IMG/VR virus record: IMGVR_UViG_3300030107_008258
Coordinates: 80,419-144,418 of that record
Length of the DNA: 64,000 nucleotides
Reading direction: 5' to 3' (one strand)
Origin: a virus
Part shown: positions 43,317 through 50,075 of the stretch, piece after piece
Numbering within the stretch: position 1 is the stretch's first letter
How the letters are laid out: every line of letters begins with the position of its first letter
The notes under the pieces: model-generated
Told to the model about the DNA's origin: nothing
The model's database searches: none
What the model saw: only the letters and a program-made list of their open reading frames with translations
Position numbers and translations under genes: made by a program

Positions 43317-43859
43317 ATGAAAGAGATAGATTTTACAGAGCAGATCATTAAATGGCGCGAAGAAGAAGCTGCTAAAACAAAGAAGCAGTGGGAAAAGATC
43401 GATACTAAAGAACTTAAACGTGACACTAAAAAAGAAAAGAAGGAGCACGAAAAAGACGCCATTAAAGACGACGAGAGTAAAATCAAAAAACTTAAAAAAG
43501 GAAAGCCATCCGAAAAAAAGAGCGTTGAAATTCACGACATTAAAAAGGACGAGAAGTACGATAAAGCTAAAGCTGCCAAACTAAGCAGTAAGCAAAAAAA
43601 CGATTTGCCTGATTCTGATTTCGCTTATATAGAGCCCGGTGGAAAAAAAGATTCCGAAGGAAAAACAACTCCTCGGTCATTACGTCATCTTCCTATTAAT
43701 GACGCAGCACATGTGCGAAATGCTTTAGCCAGACTCGATCAAACTGATATTAGTGCAGAGGCTAAAAAAGCGGCTCTGAAAAAAATTAAAGCCGCAGCCA
43801 AAAAATTCGGTATTAAGGTTAGCGCGTCAGCTCAAATCGACTATTCTGACTTATACTAA
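43317..43859 (+). CDS. Lys-rich protein with a DUF6582-like C-terminus
   Basis: A 180-residue protein. The first 95 residues are an extremely charged Lys/Glu helix. The C-terminal 75 residues (LPDSDFAYIEPGGKKDSEGKTTPRSLRHLPINDAAHVRNALARLDQTDISAEAKKAALKKIKAAAKKFGI) match a domain usually found at the end of phage head proteases and portals, here free-standing. The N-terminus may bind DNA or RNA. It is followed by a strong terminator. Confidence 0.6.
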   Translation: MKEIDFTEQIIKWREEEAAKTKKQWEKIDTKELKRDTKKEKKEHEKDAIKDDESKIKKLKKGKPSEKKSVEIHDIKKDEKYDKAKAAKLSSKQKNDLPDSDFAYIEPGGKKDSEGKTTPRSLRHLPINDAAHVRNALARLDQTDISAEAKKAALKKIKAAAKKFGIKVSASAQIDYSDLY

Positions 43860-43882
43860 TCTTTCTTTTAGTTTCGCTAAAG

Positions 43883-43915
43883 AAAAAGCCCCGCGACGGC
43901 GGGGCTTTTGTTTTA
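43883..43915. terminator. bidirectional terminator
   Basis: Stem GCCCCGC / GCGGGGC with a GACG loop, with T tracts on both strands (TTTTGTTTT on plus, TTTTTCTTT on minus). It separates the convergent genes at 43317 and 43927. Confidence 0.85.
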
Positions 43916-43926
43916 TAGAGTTGTGA

Positions 43927-44163
43927 TTATTTAATGCGACGTCTTAAAAGCAGTGGATCGAAGTTATCGTTGCTATCCCAAGCAAAAGGTTCCCATCCTT
44001 TGGGGATATTTTTGCCAGTAGAAGTTTTGAATTCCCACTGTTGATTTGTGTCCCAAGGGGTAATTTCAAGTTTCGATGCACCTGTTCCGAGAACTACAGT
44101 AGCAGTTAATAAAACGCCAATCGCGAACGATTTCCAGTCGAGTAGTCTCATATTCATTATCAC
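43927..44163 (-). CDS. small membrane-anchored or secreted protein
   Basis: A 78-residue protein with an N-terminal hydrophobic segment (WKSFAIGVLLTATVVLGTGAS) and a short aromatic periplasmic tail (EITPWDTNQQWEFKTSTGKNIPKGWEPFAWDS). It overlaps the stop of the upstream secreted basic protein by 4 nt. The function is unknown; with its neighbour it may form a small periplasmic module. Confidence 0.5.
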   Translation of the reverse strand: MIMNMRLLDWKSFAIGVLLTATVVLGTGASKLEITPWDTNQQWEFKTSTGKNIPKGWEPFAWDSNDNFDPLLLRRRIK

Positions 44164-44675
44164 TCCCCGGGCTCGTTGCCGTCAATAACCTTGTCTCTAT
44201 TGTTTTTAAACTCTTCGCGGATTTCTTTAATCCTTGAATGAACTTCTTTTTGGTGAGCCCTCATTGCTTCAGCCCATTCTTTGCGAGAAGCCTTCATTTG
44301 TTCCCGAAGCGCTGCTTTTTCTTCGTCAGTAGCATCTTTCCATTTGTTTTTGTCGAATCCGACTTTCATTTTTTCAGTAGCTTGTTTAAACGCTTCCTTC
44401 AACTCTTTGATTTTTGCGTCGTCTCTAATAAGCTTGCCAAAAGCCTTGCCTCTATGGTTGACTTTATGACCGCGTTTCTTAGCGTCTCCTCTACGCTTCT
44501 TTCTTTTATCAAAAGCGGCTTTAAGGCGTTCTTTAATCTTCTCGCGATCAATTTTATTTTCAGGACGTGGCTTCTCTGGTTTTTCCTTGTCTTTTTTAGG
44601 TCGAGCTTCCGCGGTTGATAACACTGATGCAATAACTGCGACCAGTCCGTATTTTAGTATACGAGATGTAAACAT
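44160..44675 (-). CDS. secreted, highly charged basic protein
   Basis: A 171-residue protein with a signal peptide (MFTSRILKYGLVAVIASVLSTAEARP) followed by a long Lys/Arg/Glu-rich helix (KERLKAAFDKRKKRRGDAKKRGHKVNHRGKAF..., then KDATDEEKAALREQMKASRKEWAEAMRAHQ). Periplasmic helical charged proteins of this type are seen in some marine bacteria, so it may have been acquired from a host. A GTGTAAAG box lies 6 nt before the ATG. Confidence 0.55.
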   Translation of the reverse strand: MFTSRILKYGLVAVIASVLSTAEARPKKDKEKPEKPRPENKIDREKIKERLKAAFDKRKKRRGDAKKRGHKVNHRGKAFGKLIRDDAKIKELKEAFKQATEKMKVGFDKNKWKDATDEEKAALREQMKASRKEWAEAMRAHQKEVHSRIKEIREEFKNNRDKVIDGNEPGE

Positions 44676-44681
44676 AACATT

Positions 44682-44689
44682 CTTTACAC
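44682..44689 (-). promoter_or_regulatory. late-type promoter box (GTGTAAAG)
   Basis: Minus-strand GTGTAAAG, 6 nt before the ATG at 44675. Confidence 0.55.
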
Positions 44690-44805
44690 TGCAGGAAATG
44701 TGCCAAACAATAAATGGGCATTTGTTGGGAATTTAATATATTTGCAAACAAAGCGCGGGTAATAATTCCCACTTAATTAAAATGAGCGGGAAATGTTCCC
44801 CACTA

Positions 44806-44813
44806 GTGTAATA
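44806..44813 (+). promoter_or_regulatory. late-type promoter box (GTGTAATA) deciding a GTG start
   Basis: Plus-strand GTGTAATA inside the longer open frame that begins at 44793. It is 6 nt before an in-frame GTG at 44820, so the GTG is the likely start. Confidence 0.6.
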
Positions 44814-44819
44814 AATAAA

Positions 44820-45032
44820 GTGAAAAAGAAACATGTCGTTATAGGCGCTATAGTGGCTGCTGTGGCCGTTTTAGCTTTCTGGTTAGTCCGTGGTGAAGAA
44901 ATTAAAGAAAAAGCCGCAGAGACAGCAAAGGAGGCCGCAAAAGAAGCTATTGTAAACAAGGTAGTGGACGAGGCCGCTGACAAAGCTAAAGAAAAACTTA
45001 AAGAAGAAGTTTTAGATAAGTTGCTTCCGTGA
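44820..45032 (+). CDS. small membrane-anchored amphipathic protein
   Basis: About 70 residues from a GTG start (MKKKHVVIGAIVAAVAVLAFWLVRG...): one N-terminal membrane helix followed by a long amphipathic Ala/Lys/Glu helix (KEKAAETAKEAAKEAIVNKVVDEAADKAKEKLKEEV). An ATG at 44793 would include the promoter box in the gene, so the GTG is preferred. Its stop directly abuts the XRE-type gene downstream. The function is unknown. Confidence 0.5.
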   Translation: MKKKHVVIGAIVAAVAVLAFWLVRGEEIKEKAAETAKEAAKEAIVNKVVDEAADKAKEKLKEEVLDKLLP

Positions 45033-45380
45033 ATGAAGTTTCATCTCTATTTAAGAGAACTGCGGCAACGTAGATTTAAAGACACTCGCAAACTATGCCT
45101 TATGTTAGGAGTGAGTAAGGATATGTGGCGCAAATTAGAACGTGGAATTAATCCTCCCCCTAGAAGATCAATACTGAGAAAATTTTGCATTTTAGTAAAC
45201 GCTTTAAGCTACGAAGAAAATCAATTATATACTTTAGCTAGAAGATGGGAGCCTCACGAAGATACTAATACCGCCAACCACATTTTAATGGATTCTCGAT
45301 CTAAGCCAGAATGGAAAGAAGCACTTATGGATCAAAACCGTCCCGACTATGCTCATAAATATTGGAAACCTCTAGATTAG
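45033..45380 (+). CDS. XRE-like helix-turn-helix protein
   Basis: A 115-residue basic protein. Residues about 5-70 fit an HTH of the Cro/CI type: LRELRQRRFKDTRKLCLMLGVSKDMWRKLERGINPPPRRSILRKFCILVNALSYEE, with the GVSKDMWRKLERG recognition helix. It may regulate late or middle genes. It follows the amphipathic protein by 0 nt. Confidence 0.6.
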   Translation: MKFHLYLRELRQRRFKDTRKLCLMLGVSKDMWRKLERGINPPPRRSILRKFCILVNALSYEENQLYTLARRWEPHEDTNTANHILMDSRSKPEWKEALMDQNRPDYAHKYWKPLD

Positions 45381-45691
45381 CGAATACGAGTTAATAAATC
45401 GTTCAGATTTTCAAAGGCTATACGATCTACCCTTATAGAAGGTGGCCTTACTCTAGTGTTGGCTATACGAAGCCCAAAAATATCATCTGAAGGAGAAATT
45501 ATATCTTCTACAAAATCCCACAGGCCGGTGTGCTTAGCCCAGTTGTAGTAAAGATCAGTATTGTCTTTCTCAGCTTCTAATAATATCTGCCGCTCTTTTT
45601 GAAATATACTTAAATAAAGACATACTCCCCGAATGGCTAATGAGTCACTGGGAGGTTCCACAACACTTTCGTAGAAAATGAGCGAATGCAC
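45377..45691 (-). CDS. unknown protein with GTG start
   Basis: A 104-residue acidic protein, starting at a GTG (minus-strand CAC complement at 45689-45691) because a GTGTAAAA box lies only 6 nt upstream. It contains LYLSIFQKERQILLEAEKDNTDLYYNWAKHTGLWDFVEDIISPSDD. No known motif. It converges with the XRE-like gene by 4 nt. Confidence 0.5.
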   Translation of the reverse strand: MHSLIFYESVVEPPSDSLAIRGVCLYLSIFQKERQILLEAEKDNTDLYYNWAKHTGLWDFVEDIISPSDDIFGLRIANTRVRPPSIRVDRIAFENLNDLLTRIR

Positions 45692-45697
45692 TCAATG

Positions 45698-45705
45698 TTT
45701 TACAC
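45698..45705 (-). promoter_or_regulatory. late-type promoter box (GTGTAAAA)
   Basis: Minus-strand GTGTAAAA, 6 nt before the GTG start at 45691. Confidence 0.55.
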
Positions 45706-45706
45706 T

Positions 45707-46417
45707 TTATATATCGTGGTATATTTTAGACCTTAATGGGGATGGCTTTTTATTCAATTCCGTTTTCTTTTCTTCGTCCGGATAATGGTTGTAAAAAAAA
45801 TAAGGACTATTACCATATGATCGATCAATATCTTCTGAAGTCATTTCTTTATCATAGATTCTAACTCTTGGAGGCTTTTCCTTATCATACGGAATAATAA
45901 AATCAGGATTATGCCAGCGCAAAAGATTATTGGGAGGTATGGCATAGTTTCCATCATCCATTTCCAGAAAGTGATAACATTTTGAATCTTGGTCGTTAGC
46001 GTATCCAATATTGAGCTCATTAAGGTCCCCCTCGTAATCGTCAATAGTAAATACATACTTACCAGAACGCCATACTCTGTCGCGGCAGAATACGTCCACG
46101 CGACGGTTTTGCAAAAAACCGAATGTCGTAACTGCGATATCATTATCTTGGCAATCCCACGTCTGTAGGAGCGACAATCTTGTTTGCTCATCTTCAGATA
46201 AAACATCGTAGTCCTCTTTATGACAAAAGGCCGAAATTGGCATCTGCCAAAAAATCGCCCCAAAGCACGATTGGAAATGAAAGTGCATAGGACGATTGAT
46301 CATTGATTTTACACCAAATATGTACCCTTCTGTCAATCCAGAGCTTTCGGGGCCAAAAATATAACTGTTTCTTATAAAACATCCAATGTAGGGAGTGTTA
46401 GCGTTTAGTTGAGCCAT
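45707..46417 (-). CDS. conserved-looking protein of unknown function
   Basis: A 236-residue protein with an aromatic/acidic composition: MHFHFQSCFGAIFWQMPISAFCHKEDYDVLSEDEQTRLSLLQTWDCQDNDIAVTTFGFLQNRRVDVFCRDRVWRSGKYVFTIDDYEGD. It has no signal peptide, and its beta pattern suggests a small globular enzyme or structural protein. It is divergent from the membrane protein at 46450. The protein is not recognised. Confidence 0.5.
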   Translation of the reverse strand: MAQLNANTPYIGCFIRNSYIFGPESSGLTEGYIFGVKSMINRPMHFHFQSCFGAIFWQMPISAFCHKEDYDVLSEDEQTRLSLLQTWDCQDNDIAVTTFGFLQNRRVDVFCRDRVWRSGKYVFTIDDYEGDLNELNIGYANDQDSKCYHFLEMDDGNYAIPPNNLLRWHNPDFIIPYDKEKPPRVRIYDKEMTSEDIDRSYGNSPYFFYNHYPDEEKKTELNKKPSPLRSKIYHDI

Positions 46418-46431
46418 TTTTAGTTAATCTC

Positions 46432-46439
46432 GTGTAATA
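46432..46439 (+). promoter_or_regulatory. late-type promoter box (GTGTAATA)
   Basis: Plus-strand GTGTAATA, 10 nt before the ATG at 46450. Confidence 0.6.
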
Positions 46440-46449
46440 TTATTCTATA

Positions 46450-46737
46450 ATGCCAAGTGATAATAAAAAAATTACTTTTGCGGATCTGGATGGGTTCCTC
46501 AAAATTGCGCCAATATTAGGTATATGTGTTTTAGCTTATCTTCAAACTATGTTTCCAAGTAAAGTGGAATTTGAAAAACTAGAGAATCATTTAATCCAAA
46601 TGGATAAGAAACTAACTGAAATGGCGGTAGTCAATAAAACCATAACTAATAACTCAAGTGAAATAAGAAATATTAACGACAGAGTAAGACAATTAGAAAT
46701 TCAACTAGCAAAACACGATAATCACGACAAATCATGA
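46450..46737 (+). CDS. membrane-anchored coiled-coil protein
   Basis: A 95-residue protein with one membrane helix (FLKIAPILGICVLAYLQTMF, about 15-34) followed by a coiled coil (KVEFEKLENHLIQMDKKLTEMAVVNKTITNNSSEIRNINDRVRQLEIQLAKHD). The arrangement resembles inner-membrane spanins and other phage membrane tethers, but there is no partner lipoprotein nearby. It heads a three-gene cluster with the metal-binding protein. Confidence 0.5.
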   Translation: MPSDNKKITFADLDGFLKIAPILGICVLAYLQTMFPSKVEFEKLENHLIQMDKKLTEMAVVNKTITNNSSEIRNINDRVRQLEIQLAKHDNHDKS

Positions 46738-47045
46738 AATGGGCACTACCTCTTCTTTTCGTCGTTAGCTTATACGCGTCCCCCACTATAGATCCAGATA
46801 TAGAAATCAAGATACCGGGTTTGGTTTGTCAATCTTGCGCTATTGGCGTTAAAAGAGGACTAAAGAAGACTAACCTTATTAAAGATATAAAATTTAACGT
46901 CGAAAAAGAAATATGCCTTGTTGAGTACATCAGTATAGAAATTCACCCGAGCCAAATTAAAAAAATTGTTAAAGACGCCGGGTATGAAGTGAGATACATT
47001 AAATGGCTTAAAGACAAAAAACCAAATAGGTACAACAAGCCATGA
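46734..47045 (+). CDS. secreted heavy-metal-associated (HMA) domain protein
   Basis: A 103-residue protein with a signal peptide (MKWALPLLFVVSLYASP) and an HMA fold: IEIKIPGLVCQSCAIGVKRGLKKTNLIKDIKFNVEKEICLVEY...IHPSQIKKIVKDAGYEV. The metal-binding CxxC is Cys32-Gln-Ser-Cys35. HMA proteins such as MerP and CopZ bind Cu, Hg or Zn; the metal and target here are unknown. It starts with an ATGA overlap with the membrane gene and is followed by a Cys-rich small gene with another overlap, suggesting a three-gene translational unit. Confidence 0.7.
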   Translation: MKWALPLLFVVSLYASPTIDPDIEIKIPGLVCQSCAIGVKRGLKKTNLIKDIKFNVEKEICLVEYISIEIHPSQIKKIVKDAGYEVRYIKWLKDKKPNRYNKP

Positions 47046-47170
47046 TCTGCAAAAACAGATATTGTTTCGACGATACCTGTAAAGGCGAATGCACAAAAAA
47101 ACAAACTAAAAAAAACCTCCCACCAGTTAAGGTGAGAGGTTCTGATTATAAGCTACTCTCAGACAACTAA
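47042..47170 (+). CDS. 42-residue Cys-rich peptide gene (too short for standard calls)
   Basis: ATG at 47042 overlaps the HMA stop (ATGA). It encodes MICKNRYCFDDTCKGECTKK followed by a basic tail ending KLLSDN. Four Cys residues in the first 17 residues suggest metal binding or disulfides. The opposite strand carries a terminator within this gene, which makes the coding call less certain. Confidence 0.4.
   Translation: MICKNRYCFDDTCKGECTKKQTKKNLPPVKVRGSDYKLLSDN
47108..47142 (-). terminator. terminator for the gene at 47174-47500
   Basis: Minus-strand stem AACCTCTCACC / GGTGGGAGGTT followed by TTTTTTTT. It lies within the opposite-strand Cys-rich peptide gene. Confidence 0.75.
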
Positions 47171-47173
47171 AAA

Positions 47174-47500
47174 TTATTTAGTCTCAATAGTTAGTCCGTT
47201 GGTGAAATGAAGCACCCAGTTAGCAATCCACGCATAAACTGCGCCTCCTACCCAGCCGCCAATTCCAAATGCTGCGATACTACCTAAGTCAGCAGAAACC
47301 GCCTCACTAATCTTATTTATTCCACCATCAACATCACCTAATGCTCCAGCGCCGATTAAAGCCAACACAGGGAGCACTACGCCTTTGATAGCGCCAGTAG
47401 CTACTCCGAGCAAACCTAAAAAGTTAGCAGCAGAGCGTGTATGTATTTTTGTAATAGTCATTTTTTTCATAACAGAAACAAACTGTTTAATCACAATCAT
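47174..47500 (-). CDS. multi-helix small membrane protein
   Basis: A 108-residue protein with about three hydrophobic stretches (FLGLLGVATGAIKGVVLPVLALIGAGAL; IAAFGIGGWVGGAVYAWIANWVLHF) and a basic N-terminus. Possibly a holin or small membrane protein; a start at MTITKIHT is an alternative. A GTGTAATA box 13 nt before the ATG marks it as a lead gene. Confidence 0.45.
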   Translation of the reverse strand: MIVIKQFVSVMKKMTITKIHTRSAANFLGLLGVATGAIKGVVLPVLALIGAGALGDVDGGINKISEAVSADLGSIAAFGIGGWVGGAVYAWIANWVLHFTNGLTIETK

Positions 47501-47513
47501 AAACAGTTAATAC

Positions 47514-47521
47514 TATTACAC
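47514..47521 (-). promoter_or_regulatory. late-type promoter box (GTGTAATA)
   Basis: Minus-strand GTGTAATA, 13 nt before the ATG at 47500. Confidence 0.55.
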
Positions 47522-47551
47522 GGCTTAGTTCCTTGAGAGAGAAGGCTGTAT

Positions 47552-47582
47552 AAAAAAATCGCAGCCCCCGAAGAGGCTGCGA
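47552..47582 (-). terminator. terminator after the small GNVGAGT protein
   Basis: Minus-strand stem GCAGCC / GGCTGC followed by a T tract (ATTTTTTTA), just downstream of the gene ending at 47606. Confidence 0.8.
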
Positions 47583-47605
47583 CTAAGGAACTTATATATT
47601 GATTA

Positions 47606-47812
47606 TTAAGTTGTTCCAGCGCCAACGTTGCCGTCTTCACTAGTACCAATTCCTACATTGCCTTCCGGTTCTGCTTCCGGGGTTGGCTCTGGGTCTGGAG
47701 TAGGCTCCGGCGTGGGAGCGCTTGTACCAGCTCCTACATTGCCACCTACTGGCTTTCCATCTTCATCCACCCCGGGAATTATATTTCCATGTTGATCTAC
47801 GTTATCATTCAT
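47606..47812 (-). CDS. small Pro/Gly-rich protein with fibre-like GNVGIGT motifs
   Basis: A 68-residue protein of low complexity: GGNVGAGTSAPTPEPTPDPEPTPEAEPEGNVGIGTSEDGNVGAGTT. The GNVGIGT motif is the signature repeated in the giant tail fibres, here between a PTPE linker. GGAGA precedes the ATG. It could be a peptide that joins or caps a fibre, but this is a guess. Confidence 0.5.
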   Translation of the reverse strand: MNDNVDQHGNIIPGVDEDGKPVGGNVGAGTSAPTPEPTPDPEPTPEAEPEGNVGIGTSEDGNVGAGTT

Positions 47813-47829
47813 ATTTTTTATCTCCTAAA

Positions 47830-48264
47830 TTAATCTGGGTAAACTTGCCCTGTTACTACTGCTCCTGAGAAGGCAGGAACACAAGCTAAAGCCCATGCTT
47901 GAGCGCCGTTACGAATATCGGAGCTATTAGCCATCCAGCCAGAAACACTATTAGCTGTCCAACTCCAACCCGAAGGAAGAGCTGGGCCGAGTCTCTTGGT
48001 TCCGGTTACTTCGCCGGAAGCCCCAGTTAAATCTTCATAAGGGTAGTGATCAGTACCACTAACCATACCACAAGAGTAACTATTCCATCTTTCGATAGGT
48101 GGTTTCTTTTGGTTGTAGTAATCTACATCGTGATAACCCCAAATATTTACACTTGCAGATTGGTCAGCTTTTGCTGATGAAGATGTATTAACCTCAACAA
48201 TACCAAAATCCCAATAACTAAGTGTCGAGCCAGCGTCCGTTGTAATTGCTTTATAAAGTCCCAT
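47830..48264 (-). CDS. virion-associated protein, tandem paralogue A
   Basis: A 144-residue beta-rich protein. The C-terminal half (YEDLTGASGEVTGTKRLGPALPSGWSWTANSVSGWMANSSDIRNGAQAWALACVPAFSGAVVTG) is almost the same as in the next upstream gene, while the N-terminal half differs. That pattern suggests a conserved anchor and variable head, typical of attachment or decoration proteins. The function is not recognised. AGGAG is 9 nt upstream of the ATG. Confidence 0.5.
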   Translation of the reverse strand: MGLYKAITTDAGSTLSYWDFGIVEVNTSSSAKADQSASVNIWGYHDVDYYNQKKPPIERWNSYSCGMVSGTDHYPYEDLTGASGEVTGTKRLGPALPSGWSWTANSVSGWMANSSDIRNGAQAWALACVPAFSGAVVTGQVYPD

Positions 48265-48268
48265 TATA

Positions 48269-48697
48269 TTATTCTCCTGCTGTTAATGCATCGGTTGCTC
48301 CAGAAAAGAAAGGTACACAGTTCTTTAACCAAACGTATGCTCCACTTCTAAGGTCGTCACTTCTCTGCATCCATCCGGACACACCGTTCTCAGCCCAATC
48401 CCAACCAGCAGGGAGATCAGGTCCGAGGCGCTTCGATCCGGTTACTTCTCCAGATACACCCGTAAGGTCCTCATATTCATAGTAATCTTTTGCGCCAGAA
48501 TAGGGACAGTTATACATATTACCATCAACCGAGGGAGCTCCTTGATTACGAAAGGTTTCATTAGTGAATCCCAAGGTATTGATATTGGACCCGTAGTCAG
48601 TGCCCTGTGTGCCTTGGAACCAGTTTTCAACTCGGCTAATTTTCCAATAGTTAGCCTGTTGTCCATCATCCTTGGAAAAATTTACATTTAGTCCCAT
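48269..48697 (-). CDS. virion-associated protein, tandem paralogue B
   Basis: A 142-residue protein (MGLNVNFSKDDGQQANYWKISRVENWF...) sharing the LTGxSGEVTGxKRLGPxLPxGWxW...VSGWM...DxRxGAxxWxxxCVPxFSGA C-terminal half with its neighbour. The N-terminal KDDGQQANYWKISRV resembles a short phage tail protein module. A GTGTAATA box lies 9 nt before its ATG, so it leads the operon of both paralogues and the small Pro/Gly-rich gene. Confidence 0.5.
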   Translation of the reverse strand: MGLNVNFSKDDGQQANYWKISRVENWFQGTQGTDYGSNINTLGFTNETFRNQGAPSVDGNMYNCPYSGAKDYYEYEDLTGVSGEVTGSKRLGPDLPAGWDWAENGVSGWMQRSDDLRSGAYVWLKNCVPFFSGATDALTAGE

Positions 48698-48706
48698 GTT
48701 AAAGAA

Positions 48707-48714
48707 TATTACAC
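48707..48714 (-). promoter_or_regulatory. late-type promoter box (GTGTAATA)
   Basis: Minus-strand GTGTAATA, 9 nt before the ATG at 48697. Confidence 0.6.
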
Positions 48715-48748
48715 ATTAAAAAAGAAAAGTTCTACTTTTTTTGAAATC

Positions 48749-49714
48749 TTACTTAATAAAGCTATTCAAAACAAGGTCGAGGTCTTTGATAAATTTACTA
48801 TTACTTACTAGGCTTTGGCGGCTTTGTAAATAATCAGATGTTTCTTGTATTAAATCATCGTCTTCGAGCTTTTCCGCCGCTTCATCTAATGAGTAGTAAT
48901 AGAAGGGATAATCTTTACCGAGATACTCTACCACAGAATCAATAGGGTTAACCAAAATGGGAGTCTGGCGAGATATGCATTCAACAACTGCGTTATTTGC
49001 AATAGCATCATATAAATCGAGAAATACTACAGAACGCGACATAATTTCATCGTATTTATCATTAGAGAGCCGATGGTTTATTAAATGCGTGTGATTTTGT
49101 TTATGTCTTGTTTTAAGATTAATTTTACTTAAGAAGTAATCATCCTCCCCATAGCTTCCGGGGCCTTGAAGTAATATTTTTTTGTATTTGGTTTTAAGCC
49201 TAAAAAAAGAATCAAAATTCCTCATCCACCATCCGACATGTATTACCTGACGCCGAAAGTTCTTTATATTAAATTTTACGTCACATTTTGCGGATGGATG
49301 ATGCACAAACCCCACTGGGATATCTACATCCAAATGAGTCAAGGAGTTTTTAGCTTTCAAAGCGTAGTATTTACTAAAAGTAATAAGACCAATACAATTC
49401 TCCATAAAAGCCCTATAGTGTTTATTACCGTACAGGGAAAATATGTTCTGCTCCCATCTTGTGTTCATAGAGCCTAAAGAAGTACAAGGATTATGAAACA
49501 TATTAATCCATTTCTTCTTCATGTGGGGGAAGTAAGTAAAATCCATTTTTTTACCCCTTCCAACGTTAAAAGTGTGTTCGATCATTCCATCTAACATCAC
49601 CTCCGCGTTATCATTATGGAAATGTTCGGCAATTAATGCGCAAACCCCGTTCCAACCCCACCTATGTATTGTCTTCGGGAATGGTTGGTGGTTGTATAGG
49701 TTTATTTTTGCCAT
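48749..49714 (-). CDS. GT-B type glycosyltransferase
   Basis: A 321-residue protein with a GT4-like C-terminal half: RQVIHVGWWMRNFDSFFRLK, KKILLQGPGSYGEDDYF, then SVVFLDLYDAIANNAVVECISRQTPILVNPIDSVVEYLGKDYPFYY (the donor-binding E-x7-E-like motif). It may glycosylate virion proteins, DNA or host surface. It overlaps the 3' end of the upstream zinc-finger gene by 53 nt in another frame. Confidence 0.65.
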   Translation of the reverse strand: MAKINLYNHQPFPKTIHRWGWNGVCALIAEHFHNDNAEVMLDGMIEHTFNVGRGKKMDFTYFPHMKKKWINMFHNPCTSLGSMNTRWEQNIFSLYGNKHYRAFMENCIGLITFSKYYALKAKNSLTHLDVDIPVGFVHHPSAKCDVKFNIKNFRRQVIHVGWWMRNFDSFFRLKTKYKKILLQGPGSYGEDDYFLSKINLKTRHKQNHTHLINHRLSNDKYDEIMSRSVVFLDLYDAIANNAVVECISRQTPILVNPIDSVVEYLGKDYPFYYYSLDEAAEKLEDDDLIQETSDYLQSRQSLVSNSKFIKDLDLVLNSFIK

Positions 49715-49928
49715 AATATGATTTTTTGTAGCCTTTTACCTTTTCTGGATTGTTTTTTTGCCACTCCTTGACTTTACCTACTATTTTATTTTTGTTTTTC
49801 TCGTAATAAGATTTAGCTGTTTTGTTATCGCAACTTTTACAATAATATTTCAAACCGTCCTTAGTACTACTTTGTTTCCTAAATTCGGATAAAGGAAGAG
49901 TCTCCTTACATTTAGTACAAGTTTTCAT
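49662..49928 (-). CDS. zinc-finger protein related to HNH endonuclease N-termini
   Basis: An 88-residue protein. CTKCKETLPLSEFRKQSSTKDGLKYYCKSC is the zinc-binding first part of many phage HNH nucleases (CxxC...CxxC). The HNH core itself is absent, so it is either a truncated nuclease or a stand-alone zinc protein. The basic tail (KVKEWQKNNPEKVKGYKKSYYGKNK) could bind DNA. No clear promoter. Confidence 0.6.
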   Translation of the reverse strand: MKTCTKCKETLPLSEFRKQSSTKDGLKYYCKSCDNKTAKSYYEKNKNKIVGKVKEWQKNNPEKVKGYKKSYYGKNKPIQPPTIPEDNT

Positions 49929-50075
49929 TATAGAGCATTGTATACTTCCAGCGCCGATTATTCTAAAAGTATTTTTGAAAAAAATACTTGGGAGGCGTAC
50001 CGGGTATTTTTGAAAAAGTAGAATAAAAAAGGTTGCGGAGAATGAAATTAGACACCCCCCGCTCCCCCCGTCTAT

